DNA of 64,000 nucleotides from Ottelia alismoides (lineage: Eukaryota; Streptophyta; Magnoliopsida; Alismatales; Hydrocharitaceae), in contig JAZKJV010008882.1 of NCBI GenBank assembly GCA_037367405.1, positions 124,001 to 188,000 of the forward strand. Direction: 5' to 3'. The position numbers were made by a program, and so were the translations under genes. A model generated the notes under the pieces. It was given only the letters and a program-made list of their open reading frames with translations, had not been told where the DNA came from and searched no databases. Positions 10,583-22,108 of the stretch are shown piece after piece (position 1 is the stretch's first letter; every line of letters begins with the position of its first letter).

Positions 10583-11934
10583 CTCGATCTGGCATGTCTG
10601 GCGGATGAGATTTGGAAACAAATAAGATGAGCAAACAAACCCCGATTTCACCTACTCCATGCTGAGCTGAAGACCGTAAGAGTTTGGTCAATAATTTTAT
10701 TTAGGTGATCATGTCAGGATATCAGAACGGTTACGTGACCTGGTAGGAATCCAATCCTCCAACCAGACTGTCCCGTATAGAAGGCCGGTAGTCTGATCGG
10801 GGCTCGGATGTGGCTCTAGCCTAGTGTATGGGTCACTCTCTCGCGCAATCAAACCAGACAATGAGGGGGTTGCTCTCCCCAAGACAGATTTTTAGATGAA
10901 GTGTCTTTTAGGGTCAAGTTTGTTTAGCAGTCCCAATTTTATAGTTTTTCTTTTTTTAGTTATTTTTCAGATAAAAACAACGCCTAACGAATTTGTCGGT
11001 TCTTCTAATTATTTTAAGTCCAAAAACAGGGGGGAGAAGCCGAAAAAGTCGATGCGCGGGAATCAATGATGCATGCAGAGTAAGAAATGCGTACCTCACT
11101 CCAGCAGTCTACATGCAGGGTGATCCGCGCATAAATAAAAGACTGAATATAAACTACCTATATGATGCGCGCGGAAAACCATCCCTAACAGAGCAATTTC
11201 TATACGAGAGAACAGTAGCCGGGTACTCGAACCTAGGTCCTGAGTCCTATCTTGGGAGCCACTCGGTGTCTGCCACAACAGATCCTGCACGCGCTGTATG
11301 TGATTCCTCAAGGCATGTGAACCAGAGCTCTAATAATCCGGCTTTTTCTTGTGAATTAATTAATTAGGTCCAATTATTCGCACTATAGGTACAGGCAGAT
11401 AATTAGGTGTTTGGATCATAATTAATTATGTCACAATCAATGAAAATCCTAAGCTAAGGCTGAAAACCACATAAATCGAATAAGCAGTAAATAAATGGTC
11501 AAAAGCCACGAAAAACTCGGTGAGGTCCCCCGAGCACACCGGTGCTCGGCGAAACAGACCCGGAAAACCGTCAAGTGTCCAAGTCGCTGTCCAGGTCCCT
11601 GTATTATTACAATAAGAAAATGCTGAAAAATAAACTAAGATAAACCTAATCTACGACTATTCTACGGTTATTTCCTTGTGGTTATTCCGCGGCTCCCGAA
11701 CTTCGGCTTTTCTCCTCGCGCTCTCTTGCGGCTTCGTGAAGAAGGAAGCCGCCTCCGACTCTCACGGTTGCTTCGGCTTCCAAAGAAGCCACCTCGGTCC
11801 TTGGGACCTCGCAAGAAAGAGAAGCCAAAGTGTCAGTCCTGAAAAATAAGTAAATGAAGCAGAGAAAATATATCTACAAAAAACCACGAAAACGAAAAGC
11901 CGCGGAAAAATCGAAATCGACTACTAAGCCGTGC
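10583..11934 (-). other. 5' leader of element E
   Basis: Untranslated leader between primer-binding site and gag, aligned to D's leader. No conserved gene is visible; a 124-residue frame on the opposite strand (10993-11367) is a by-product of the leader sequence. Confidence 0.7.
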
Positions 11935-11952
11935 TCCCCGACAATGGTGCCA
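11935..11952 (-). other. Primer-binding site of element E (tRNA-Asp)
   Basis: Matches the tRNA-Asp 3' end at 15 of 18 positions. All three differences are transitions of the C-to-T or G-to-A kind, as expected from deamination of methylated cytosine. Confidence 0.85.
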
Positions 11953-11955
11953 TTC

Positions 11956-14900
11956 TGATGACCGATAAATCACGAGGATCTCTCTATCAGGCCAAGGTAA
12001 AAATATTCGGTTTCGTTGCGACCCGAATAGAGAGACTTGGTCAACAAGGAAAATAAGGAACCACCAAAATCAATATAAAATCAATCAAAACACGAAAGCG
12101 GTCCTCGCCATTTATTAACCTGGTATAGCAACCAGGGTCGAGTCAGGGAGCACGTGATGGCCTTGCGGCCTACGAAGTAGTCAGAAGTCGAGAACAAAGA
12201 GGAAAAATATTTTTGGCGGGTTTTTATAATTTTTTTAATGTTTTTGTATTTTTGATTTTCTAAAGAAATGTAAAAACAAGAACACACAACCAATTATTTA
12301 ATAAACCAAAAATGCTCCAAAAATTCAAACAAAAATGTTTTTATATTTTTTAGGTTTTTTAATGTTTTTGGTGAATTTTTCAGAATTTTATAATTTTTAT
12401 ATAATTTTCTAAAAATCAAGAAAAGTGAAAACATGAGATCACTGTACAACCAAACTTGAAATGTCCATTAAAAATATAAAATGGACCTATAAAAGTCTGG
12501 AGGCAAATTTTATGAAAAGTATAAACAACAACAAGATTCACAAAAAGAATTTGTATTTTTTTTATTTTTCTATAATTTTCTAGAATTTTTATGAGGTTTT
12601 TAGAGTTTTGCAATTTTTTAGGTTTTTATAAATCCAAAAAGTACAAAAATTGGATAGAAATTAAAAGACACTAAAACTAACTTACACTATTTTTTTAAGA
12701 ATTTTTAAAAGGGTTTTTATATTTTCTTTGATTTTCTAAGTTAGACAGTAGCAAAAAATCAACGTTTTTGAATTTTTAAAAATATCAAAAAACCTAAAAA
12801 ATATCCCAAAAATTTAGGGAAATTTTTACATCGTTCCAGGAGCCACGTATCCAAATTTCACCTAACTTGGATATAATTTGCTCTTTTATTCAACAAAAAC
12901 AAAAGCTCATAGTGCACAAGGACCTAAATGCAAAGAAAAATTGTTCGAGGGGCTTAATAGCAACACATGCTAAAAGCTTAGGAGAAAAGGTGCAAAATAT
13001 CCAGATAAATCAGCACATGTTGAATAAAACCATTCACAGGGGCATAAATGAAAATATCAGAAACATAAGTTCAATTCATAACACACAGAAACCCCAAGCC
13101 CATAAAATGCAAATTATCCAAAAAGTCATTTGACGATGCACGTGTTCCACGCAGACAGGGACTAACATGCAATTAAAATAAACATAGAGATCCACAGTGC
13201 AATTTACCCTAATTAAAAACAACGTACAAAAATATTTACAGGACTAAATAGCAAAAACTAAAAGACAAGGGCCTAAGGGAAAATTACCCCTCTTATTATC
13301 GGAGGGACGAGAAGGTGCCACGTGGAGGATCCGATGGCTCTGATGCGTGGCTAACCCTTCGCAGAGTCGACGGCGAGGAAGACGCCACGTGTAGATCGGA
13401 CGGTGAGAAGTAGCTGGCGCCTCTTCGCGAGATGGATGGTCCAGATCGAGCCCTAATGAAGATCGGACGGAGGGCGCGTCTCGAAGATGAACGGTCCGGA
13501 TCTAAACTGGTGCGAAGAGCTGATCGGACGGTAGCAGGAGATGCTCCAACAACAGCTCATCGACGAACTTCGCCGGCTCAGTGCACGCGGTAGAGACCTC
13601 CTCTTCGGCTGTTGGGATGTGGAACGTGAAGCTTGGACTCCTCCGCAGCTGCTGCAATCCTCCGATGAAGCCGAGGACCACCGGAGTGGCCTGGCGACGG
13701 CGGAGGAGCAAAGCTCCTGTGCTCGGATGACTCGACCCCCAGATGGGGTCCTTTGACCTGCAAATGGGCACCAAAAGCTTCTTGGGTCAAGGGCAAATTG
13801 ACTCGACCCGTCAGTGGGCGAAATGGGGGGTCGGGTGAGTCGGATGGATGACCTCCGGCGAGGCGACGGCGAGGGAGGTCCGGTTCTTGGTTCCTGGGTG
13901 AACCAAGATGAGCGAGTGGGTGCAGAAGGTGGAGGGTAGTCTCATGAAGGTGACAGGATGGTCCGATGCTCGAGCGGATGATTGTAGCGATGGGAATCGA
14001 TTGGCGAAGGCGGAGGAATGATTTGGGCGAAATGGAAAATTAGCCTAAACTAGAGGGTACCGGGGTTACCTGATGAAGGTGGTCGACTGGGCTGGAGCTG
14101 GCGGAGCTCCGGGGGGTTATTGCCTCAAGGGTTCGTCGAGTCTCGAGGCTTGGCGTACCTCGCGGCGGCGCACGGCGACCAAGGTCACCGGATTGATGGC
14201 TGGAAGCACCTCCTCCTCTCTTCGACACTCTCCTCGCACAACAGTCACTCTAGGGAAGAAAATGGAGATCCTCGGACGAAGGAGCGGAGCCAAAGATGGC
14301 GTGAATTGTGCAGTTGAGGAGATGCTTTATACTCGGAAGGGTCCGGCTAGATGGCGATCGGGCGAGATGGTTGGAGCTCGGATCCCTAGAAGGAGGATCA
14401 GGCGAGGATCTCGGATGTACAAGGATCAAATGGAGCCCAGAGTTTGGATATTTGGTGATCGGATCGTGTCTAAAAAAATCTGATAAAACGGGTACTTGAA
14501 CACGGATCCGGGTGGAATGGTCAAGGGGGGGAGTTGACTGGGGGTCAACATCCCTCGTGGACCAATCAGAAGCCCCCATTGGAAATTATTTTGGAAAATC
14601 AAAATAAAATAGATAATGATTTTATTTCGAAAAAGTTAAAACATAAAAAATGTTTATTTATTTTCAAATTATTTTTTTGTGATTTTTATTTATTTTTTTG
14701 AAAAAGAAATTATGTATTTACATTATATTATTATATATAGGTATATACATAAAAGGATTTTTTATTTTTATTTTTGATTATTTATTTTTATATAATTATT
14801 CCAATTTTATATTTTATTTATTTATAACATAAAATTTGGAATAAAAAGGTATTTTTATTGTATTTTTATTATTTATTTACATAAGTTAAATAAATAGGTA

Positions 14901-15544
14901 TGTATACATATTTACATGGTATATACACAAGGTGGAAATTGATTTTATTCTTTTATTCTTTTTATTTTATTTTTATTTTCCTGATTTTTATTTGATTTAT
15001 TTACACCATGAAATCGGGAATATAGAGATAATTTTATGGGATTTTTATTAATTATTTATAAGGAGAAAATAAATAGGTATGTTATTCTATGTACATGGTC
15101 TATATACACTGATGAGAGGTATTTTATTTATTATTTATTTTTATTTGTTTTTCCCATTTTTATTTTAGTTTTATTTTTAGAAATATGTTCAAAATAACAA
15201 AAACACAGTTTTATTTTTATTAAGAGGAAAATAATATTATTTATTTACATGGAGGTATGTACATGTATGAATGACCTTATCTCTCTCTACTTGGGTTCTT
15301 TTGCGGTCAGGCCCATGTTGAGCCCTCCCTTGAGATTAGGTCACTCAATATTTATTCTAAATATTTCCCTTTTTTTCTTGTGTTTCTTTATTCCTTTATT
15401 TTGGCACAAAAACATGCTAATTATGCATATTTACAAGATGCATGTGTTTTAGCAATTTATGATATTTACACATATTTACATGGTATTTTGCTCAAGTTGC
15501 TAGCTAAAATAAAGGAATAAATAGTGATGAATTGGGATTCATGA
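11956..15544 (-). repeat. 5' LTR of element E (3589 bp)
   Basis: It starts TGATGACCG and ends ATTCATGA. It aligns with D's LTR (5541-8931), including the U5 hairpin, the AT-rich middle, a GC-rich island at about 13290-14580 and a W-box inverted pair at 14533-14549. The CACGTG palindrome is degraded. Reading frames inside the GC-rich island (e.g. 14073-14483) differ between LTR copies and are not genes. Confidence 0.9.
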
Positions 15545-15934
15545 CCTATACTTAGTGATATTTTACCCTAAGTATGGGGGGGTAGACCCTGTACATCCTT
15601 CCACTCGGATTTCCCTTCATGTACAGCTTACTATACTTAGGATTACTTGATCCTTAATATAGGGGGAAATACTGAGTCATCCCTATTCGTTGATTCGTCT
15701 TTGTATATATCATTTCTTTTCAATTCCCTATACCAAGCACGAGTTATGTCTTCTTCATCGCTCTTGATCACTCTGAGGACATCGTTCGAGATAAGTATAG
15801 GGGGTGTCGTATATATTTCATATATACTTTAGCCATAACTCGTACTTTGTGTGAGTGTGTTAATAAATAAAAATGGCTAAAAACCCATAAAAATTTAAAA
15901 AGTTCCCTTGTACATAAAATTCTTCTTGTACATA
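15545..15934 (+). mobile_element. Element C, 3' noncoding region, left piece
   Basis: This 390-bp piece is bounded by E on the left and B on the right. It is the reverse-oriented equivalent of about 1250-1620 in D: hairpins at 15546-15580 and 15631-15662, then the 13-bp inverted repeat (15737-15749 with 15834-15846). It continues across B at 52998, where the sequence matches the next part of D's 3' region. Its last 5 bases, ACATA (15930-15934), are B's target duplication. Confidence 0.9.
15737..15846 (+). repeat. Inverted repeat flanking a ~100-nt domain (element C copy)
   Basis: GCACGAGTTATG pairs with CATAACTCGTAC (one G-T position), enclosing a domain ending in AAGTATAGGGGG. Confidence 0.7.
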
Positions 15935-17057
15935 TGATGAATCCACATTTCATCATCTTTATTCTATCATTTTGGCATCAAAAACTCTAGCAAATGCTTG
16001 TAAATAGCATTAATTCCATCATCTTAGCATTCATGCATGTGCATCCAAATAGTGTATAAAATACTGTAATTAAAGCCAAAATTATAGAATAAATAAAAGA
16101 AAAGAAAAAGAATAAAATATTGTAAATATTTTATGACCCAAAGCCCCGAGACCTAGGCATCTTGATGAACAGGTCGACAAGGAATAAAGTAGGGGGAGAT
16201 AAGGGTCAAAGACCTATATTATTCTATTCATTCTTTATTCATTTTGGGACCTATTTTTTGTTCCACTTTTTATACATCAAATAAAGAAACTTTGTACATA
16301 AAAGTTGTAGATAATAAGGAAAAATACAAAATTAATTTCACAGAAAAATAATGTACAGATAAAAAGTTATGGTCTGAATAAAAATCCAGGATCCCAACTT
16401 CCCAGACCCGTATCTCACAAAAAAACTCCAAATGCAGCATACTCACCTTTAATTGTATCTAGCATAAAATAATCTATTTATTGGCGGTGGTTTCGCATTT
16501 GGCGGAACTACGGTTTGAAAGTTGAGTTTTTGACCCTCATTGTACACTTGTACATATTAAAATATTCAATTTATTATTTATTCATCATTTTTGTATTTTT
16601 ATATTTTTATAATCTTGCAAATATTACTTATAGTAATTATGTGCATTAAAATCAGAATAAAAGTATAACTAAAATTAAAATAAAATACTTGTATATATCA
16701 TATACATAGGTATTAGACCTACACTTATACCTATACTTTTCACACTTATATTTTATTAAACACATCAGAAAAATAAAATAAAATATATTTGTATGTATAT
16801 AAGTATTTTATAATTGTAGAAAATAATAAATAAAAATAATAAAATTAAAATACACAGAATAAAAAAACCAAAATATACAGGTAATATACCTATATAGGGT
16901 ATAAAAGAAAACTAATAAAAATATACCTCATAAAAATAATTAAAAATCGGAATAAAATACTACATAAAATAATAAATATTTTTTATTTTATAACCTAAAA
17001 TTAATAAGGCCACCTACTAATTTATTTTGAATTTACAAATAAATTCTGCCTTGATTT

Positions 17058-17087
17058 CCCTGGTTGGTCCACGTGGACCAACCAGGG
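17058..17087. promoter_or_regulatory. 30-bp perfect palindrome with G-box core (B 5' LTR)
   Basis: The half-site CCCTGGTTGGTCCAC is followed by its exact complement, centred on CACGTG, the plant G-box bound by bZIP and bHLH factors. Equivalents occur in the other LTRs: A (24785-24814, 39707-39736), B 3' LTR (50326-50351, one mismatch), F (59795-59820) and H (61200-61225). Regulatory function is inferred. Confidence 0.6.
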
Positions 17088-17097
17088 GCGGTCGCTT

Positions 17098-17113
17098 GTT
17101 GACCTCGGTCAAC
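17098..17113. promoter_or_regulatory. Inverted W-box pair (B 5' LTR)
   Basis: GTTGACC-TC-GGTCAAC, 10 bp after the G-box palindrome. TTGAC(C/T) is the WRKY-factor W-box core. The pair is kept in every LTR copy that covers the site: D 8108-8124, E 14533-14549, A 24759-24774 and 39681-39696, B 50364-50379, F 59767-59782, H 61238-61253 (one mismatch in H). Function is inferred. Confidence 0.55.
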
Positions 17114-19740
17114 TCCCTGACCGAGGCCTGCCATTTCTGATGCCTTGATTTTCCCCCGTTTTCAAGAAATTATGGCGCCCGATCCTTCCATTTTCTTGCC
17201 TCGAATCCTTCTTGGAACTTCTTCCCTGATCATCACTCTCCCACGACGCGCCTTCAGATCACGCAAAATCCTCATGATGCGCGTGTGGACCTCGCTTGAA
17301 GGAGACGCCATCATCTTCTACTTAAACAACCCGCCACCTTCGATCCCAAGTTTGAACCCTCTTGGACCATTAATCCTCCTCCCTTTCGTGCTCTTTGTGT
17401 AGTCGGAGGTGACAGCTCCACCGCCCTGCCGTTAGACGAGTCGAGGAAGGCTCGAGGCGTCTCCACCACCTCCGCCGACCACCGACGTCGAGTTTCCTCC
17501 ACCTCAGGTCATCCACCTTCGAGGTACACCATTCTCCCTCTCCTTTTCGCTTCATTTTATTCCCCTTAGCTTCAGTATCAAAAGACCCTAAAAAATCCAA
17601 ATTCCATCGATCGATTCGACCTCCCATCGCTCATCGCCGGAGTGCACCTCCGGTCGACATCTCTTCGTCGTCCACAGACCACCTCCGACCTCCATTTCGC
17701 CTCCGCGGGGTCTAGGCAGTTTGCCCTGGACCCTTTCACCCCTTTTTGCAGGTCAACGCGCAGTCAAAGCCACTGGGGGCCATTTTGCGAGGTTCGTCGG
17801 AGCTACCTGGAGCTCCGAGCTCCGCCGCCTTCGCGCCAGCACACCGAAGCACCTCCGACGTGCCTGAGCCCCCCAGCATCTTCCTCGACCTCCCAGGAGT
17901 CCACCGCTCAATTTTGGAGCCCATCCACCGCCGGAGACGCGAGATCAAGCTTGGGGAAGTTCGCCTCGCCGGCGTTCTTCCCTGTTCTTCCACCTCGCTC
18001 CTCCACCGTTCGATTGAGCAGCGACCCCAGTTCTGATCTCCGCCGTTGGATCGCGTCACGCCTCAACCGTTAGATCGTCCTCGAGCGATCTAATCTCAGC
18101 CGACCATCGCCGAACCGTCATCGCACGTTGTGCGCGCGCCACGTGGATAAGTGAGCGGCTCTCCGCCGTTCGATCGCGCACGAGGAGATAAGGCGTGGGT
18201 ATTTTGCACTGTCCCCCTCACCAAATTTTGTATTTCATTTCAGTCCATAAACTTTAAGCCGTAGTTCAAATATTTCTGTAATATTTGCAATTAGAACCCC
18301 GTAGTTCTCTTATTTGCACTTAGGTCCTATCTACGTCACCTCACGTGCTCGTGCGCGTGAGGGAGATGGGTATTTTGCAAGGACCCCCTGGGGTTTGTTT
18401 ATTTCGCTTAGGCCCATGAACTTCTCAATTAAGTTGTAATGTTTTGGAAAAATTGCATCGAAGCCCCTAGAATTTTGTAATATTGCAAGAATACCCCTGC
18501 CGGGTCACGTGCCTAGTGCGCGTGAGTTGGACATTTTGCAACGAAACCCCTCCGGGTTTGGGTATTTGTTTTCAGTCCAGAAACTTGTATTTAACGTTAT
18601 ATATTTTTGGAAAAATTTGCATGTATGCCCTCGGACTTCTGATATTTGCACTTATGCCCCTGCCAGGCTGTGACATTTTTGTGAGCTTCTCGTAATTATT
18701 TGGACCATCTTTTTAATTCCAAAAATTCTAAAAATCTGAACTTAAGCTCATGTTTAATTGTACTTGCACGCCATATTTTTGCATTGCATTTTTATTGCAT
18801 TTTCATATTTATTAAAAATAAAAAACATGCTTTTTATTTACTGTCTAGCTTAGAAAATGCCAAAAAAATATTAAAGCATCTCGAAAAATTCCAAAAGAAT
18901 TATATTTTGTGTGTTTTAACATTTTCTAGTGTCAGTCCAAAAATCACTAAAAATCTCAAAAGAAAAACTTTAAAAATTCAAAAATACATAAAAACTTCAA
19001 AAAATATATATAAAATCAAAGAAAACTCAGAAAAATACAAACTCAGTTCTTGTTTGTTCTATATTCCATTCTCTTTATTTGAAAATTAGTGTGAAAAAAT
19101 TTTGGTTGCTGTTTGCTAATCTTAATTCCTATTTTACTCACAGCCAGCACCTTTTTCACTGTTTTGTCTTATTTCAGTATTTAAAAATACCAAAAACACT
19201 TTGAAAAAATTTCTAAAAAATCACAAAAATAGTAAAAAATCCTAAAAGTATCAAACACATTTTATTTCTGAATTTTTGGTGATTTTTGCATATTTCTATA
19301 AATACTCTATCTTGTCTTTTATTACATTGTTTTAAACTCCAATATTGAAAAAGAAAAAAAAATTATAAAATATAAAATTATAAAAATCAGAAAATTGAAA
19401 ATCAAAATACAAAATTAAAAATTAAAATAAAAAAAATAAAAATTAAAAACCCACAAAAATTTCTTTGCTTGCTTGCTTAATGTAGACACTTCACCTTCAC
19501 TTGTGCACATTTGTTTGAATTACCCTGTTTGCTCCTTGTGTTCGAACTCTCTGCATACTTCCCCTTTACATCATTTGTGCAGAGTTAAAAATAAATTTTA
19601 ACTCCACATTTATTTCTATTTCCGTGATCTGTAGTGTGGGTTAATTGTTGATTAAACCAGGATTTTGTAGTGGTTAAGACACCGACTGTTGACTCGCCTT
19701 GTGAGTCAATACAACCGCTCTCGATTCTCTGTTTATCAAA

Positions 19741-19758
19741 TGGCGCCGTTGCCGGGGA
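19741..19758 (+). other. Primer-binding site of element B (tRNA-Asp)
   Basis: TGGCGCCGTTGCCGGGGA is the exact complement of the 3' end, CCA included, of plant tRNA-Asp(GUC), the primer typical of Athila elements. Confidence 0.95.
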
Positions 19759-21230
19759 GAAACAGCGAGTAGTTTACATTTTTGTTTACATTTTTGTTTG
19801 CTTGTGATTGTTGTCTACCATAGCTTCAGTTATCTCTCTTGCACTTTTGATACATATATTGATTGAGCTATTCTGACCATTCTTCTTTTGTCTTCTTGCG
19901 AGGGACCACGGAGAAAGGCGGATCGCCTAGATGAACCGAAGCAACCTTGGGAAGCGGAGCCAGCTTTTCTTTAGCCAAGCCGGCAGAGGAGCGCAGGAGG
20001 AGTGAGAGAGAGTGGTAGATTAGTTGCAATTTATTTTTTGTGAGAGAGTGACTTTGATAATTTGTAATAATACAAGGACTTGGACATTTGAACTTCCGGG
20101 CTTAATTTCCAAGTTTTTGTTCACTTGGGGGCTCACCGTGGTTTTGTATTTTTCGCGGCTTTTCTCGCTTTATTCTCATTTGTTTTTCGAGGATTTAGCC
20201 CCTAGACATAGGAATTTTTGTTGACTGTGACGAACTAGGAAGCTAAGGCCCAATCCCTAATATCTTGCTTGCACCTATAGAACGCAATTGGACTTGGCTA
20301 AAAATCAACTGAAAAAGCTATTTGACTGGGACTAGAAACCACGTGCCGCGAGCCCACCCTGTTAAGCGCTACTCCTGAACTCGATGTGTCGAGAAGAGGA
20401 GGGGTGAGCCTAGACCGGACTCCGGACTCTTTTCTTTGTCATAGCTACTCGTTCTTCACGTTAATAGAAGTTGCTCATCTTAGGACGATTTCCTCGTGCA
20501 TGCATATAGGTAGTTTAAATTATTGTCTTTAAATTATGCGCGGATCACTTTGCATGTAGAGTGCTGGCGACAAGGTACGCATTTCTATCCCTGCATGCAT
20601 CATTGATTTTGACCACGCATCGGCTTTTCCGACTCCCTCCCCCAGCTTTATTGGACTATAAATAACAAGGAAATTGGAAAATTCGTTAGACGATGATTGC
20701 TCAGAAAAAAATACATAAAAAGTGAAAATAATAAAAATTGGGACTGCTAATGCAAACTTGAACTTAAAACTCATCCCACCAAACACTTTGTCTTTGGCAG
20801 AGTAATCCCCTCCTTGTTTGATTTATCTATTGTGAGAGAGTGACCCGACACTAGGATAGAGCCATACTCAAAATTTTAGTTGACTACTGCTCGTGGTTAG
20901 TCGTTCTCCAGTGAGGATCTCTCCGGTAATCGGTAAAGCGGACCGCGATGTCCTTAGCAGAGTGAATTAGCGGGAACAACCAGGATACGGTCCACAATTC
21001 ATACTGGCTTGGAAAGATCTGACGTGGATTGGGACAGTCGGCTAAGAAAGTAGGGTACCTAACAGCTCGCTCTAACGCTCTGATAGATTGACTGATCACC
21101 TAATAAAATTAGAAAAGATAACAGACCGAACTCTCACGGTCATCAGCTCAAGAGTTGTGTAGGTGAATTGGGGGTTTGATTGATCATCTTGTTTGCATTC
21201 CAGATCTCATCCACATTTCTCCACATCAAA
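19759..21230 (+). other. 5' leader of element B
   Basis: About 1.5 kb of untranslated leader from primer-binding site to the gag ATG, homologous in reverse order to A's leader (35253-37004). Several short frames are present but none is conserved with A as a protein. A packaging signal would be expected here; I cannot locate it. Confidence 0.75.
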
Positions 21231-22108
21231 ATGATGGGAAGAAGATCCCTTAGGCCACGTCTAGTGGCACCGCTATCAAGCACTCCTTCCCATTCATCTA
21301 GGAGGGATTTGGAGAGTTCAGACCCACTCTCCGACCCTGAGTTCTCAACCACCCTGTTCCCCCTCGACCACCCTTCTCCAATAAGTCTAGAGACCACAGA
21401 AGATATTCAGTTGGACACGCCTGAAATGGGTACATTTGCCTTTGCAGAAAATCAAGAAGAACCCATGGCCAACAGTGAAGGAGACAGACATGAGCAAGGC
21501 GAACATCCCTTTGCATTTGATCAAGCCGCAATCAACCACTCCCTTATGGCATCCCTAGAAACAATGCAACAACAAATAAGGGACCACGGAGCCTTCATGT
21601 GAAACATCCTGAGAGAGATGGAGCAGATGCGAACAGACAGAGAAGACAGATCTGAAGGCGGCGGAGAAATTCCTGATGCAGCCGCAGCAGGAGGAGGATA
21701 GAACCAGGAAAGACCACCACAAACAACCATGAGGCAGTTGCACAACCCAGCTGCAACCCTTACTCACCGGTGGATCCGAATTCCACCCATCTATGGAGAC
21801 TTCGAGCTTCATCCGCCCACTATCCAGTTACTGCCTAAATTTCATGGGCTCCCCACCGAAGAACCTCATCTCCATCTGCAAGAATTCGAGATGATATGCA
21901 GCACAATCCATGACAGATTTGTGACTGAGGATACAATTAAAATGATTGCCTTTCCATTCTCCTTGGTTGATAGAGCCGCTTATTGGCTCAAACACTTGGG
22001 GAGATACATCGACACTTGGGAAAGCCTCCGGACCGCATACTTAAATAAGTATTACCCACTCGGACGGACAAATGCAGCAAGAGCTACGATCAACAACTTC
22101 ACCATGAT
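21231..22108 (+). pseudogene. gag: gag of element B, 5' part (interrupted by element A)
   Basis: Starts at MMGRRSLRP, the start shared with A and E. In-frame stops lie at 21600-21602 (TGA where A has GGA) and 21699-21701 (TAG). The core follows in the same frame: RQLHNPAATLTHRW, EEPHLHLQEFEMICSTIHD, LKHLGRYIDTWESLR and KYYPLGRTNAARATINNF. The frame is cut after ATGAT (22104-22108), the target duplication of A. The last residues of the open frame reading on from here belong to A's LTR. The gag continues in phase at 40883. Confidence 0.93.

Larger units (their letters stand above)
8932..15544 (-). mobile_element. Element E: 5' half of an Athila-like element with internal deletion
   Basis: On the minus strand: 5' LTR (15544-11956), primer-binding site, leader, gag, then a short pol piece cut by the insertion of D at 8931/8932. 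The rest of E lies left of D, outside the window. Its outer end (ATTCATGA, decayed from ATTCATCA) meets 3' noncoding DNA of C at 15545, so E inserted into C. The presumed target duplication is CCTAT (15545-15549); the partner cannot be seen. Confidence 0.85.
15935..19738 (+). repeat. 5' LTR of element B (3804 bp)
   Basis: Starts TGATGAATCC and ends TTTATCA, two bases before the primer-binding site; pairs with 49193-52992. The outer half is very AT-rich; a GC-rich island of about 1 kb spans roughly 17050-18190, followed by an AT-rich end. This LTR should supply promoter and polyadenylation signals, but I could not assign TATA or poly(A) positions with confidence. Frames inside it (e.g. 17642-18073) are not supported as genes. 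Confidence 0.95.

Noticed and set aside
17642..18073. 143-aa frame in the 5' LTR of B
   Set aside because: The copy in the 3' LTR of B (about 50900-51312) is frameshifted and shorter; frame not conserved in A. GC-rich noncoding DNA.
21180..21230. Upstream Met as gag start (MIILFAFQISS...) in B, and similar extensions in A and E
   Set aside because: The upstream residues differ completely between elements, whereas MMGRRSLR is shared by all three.
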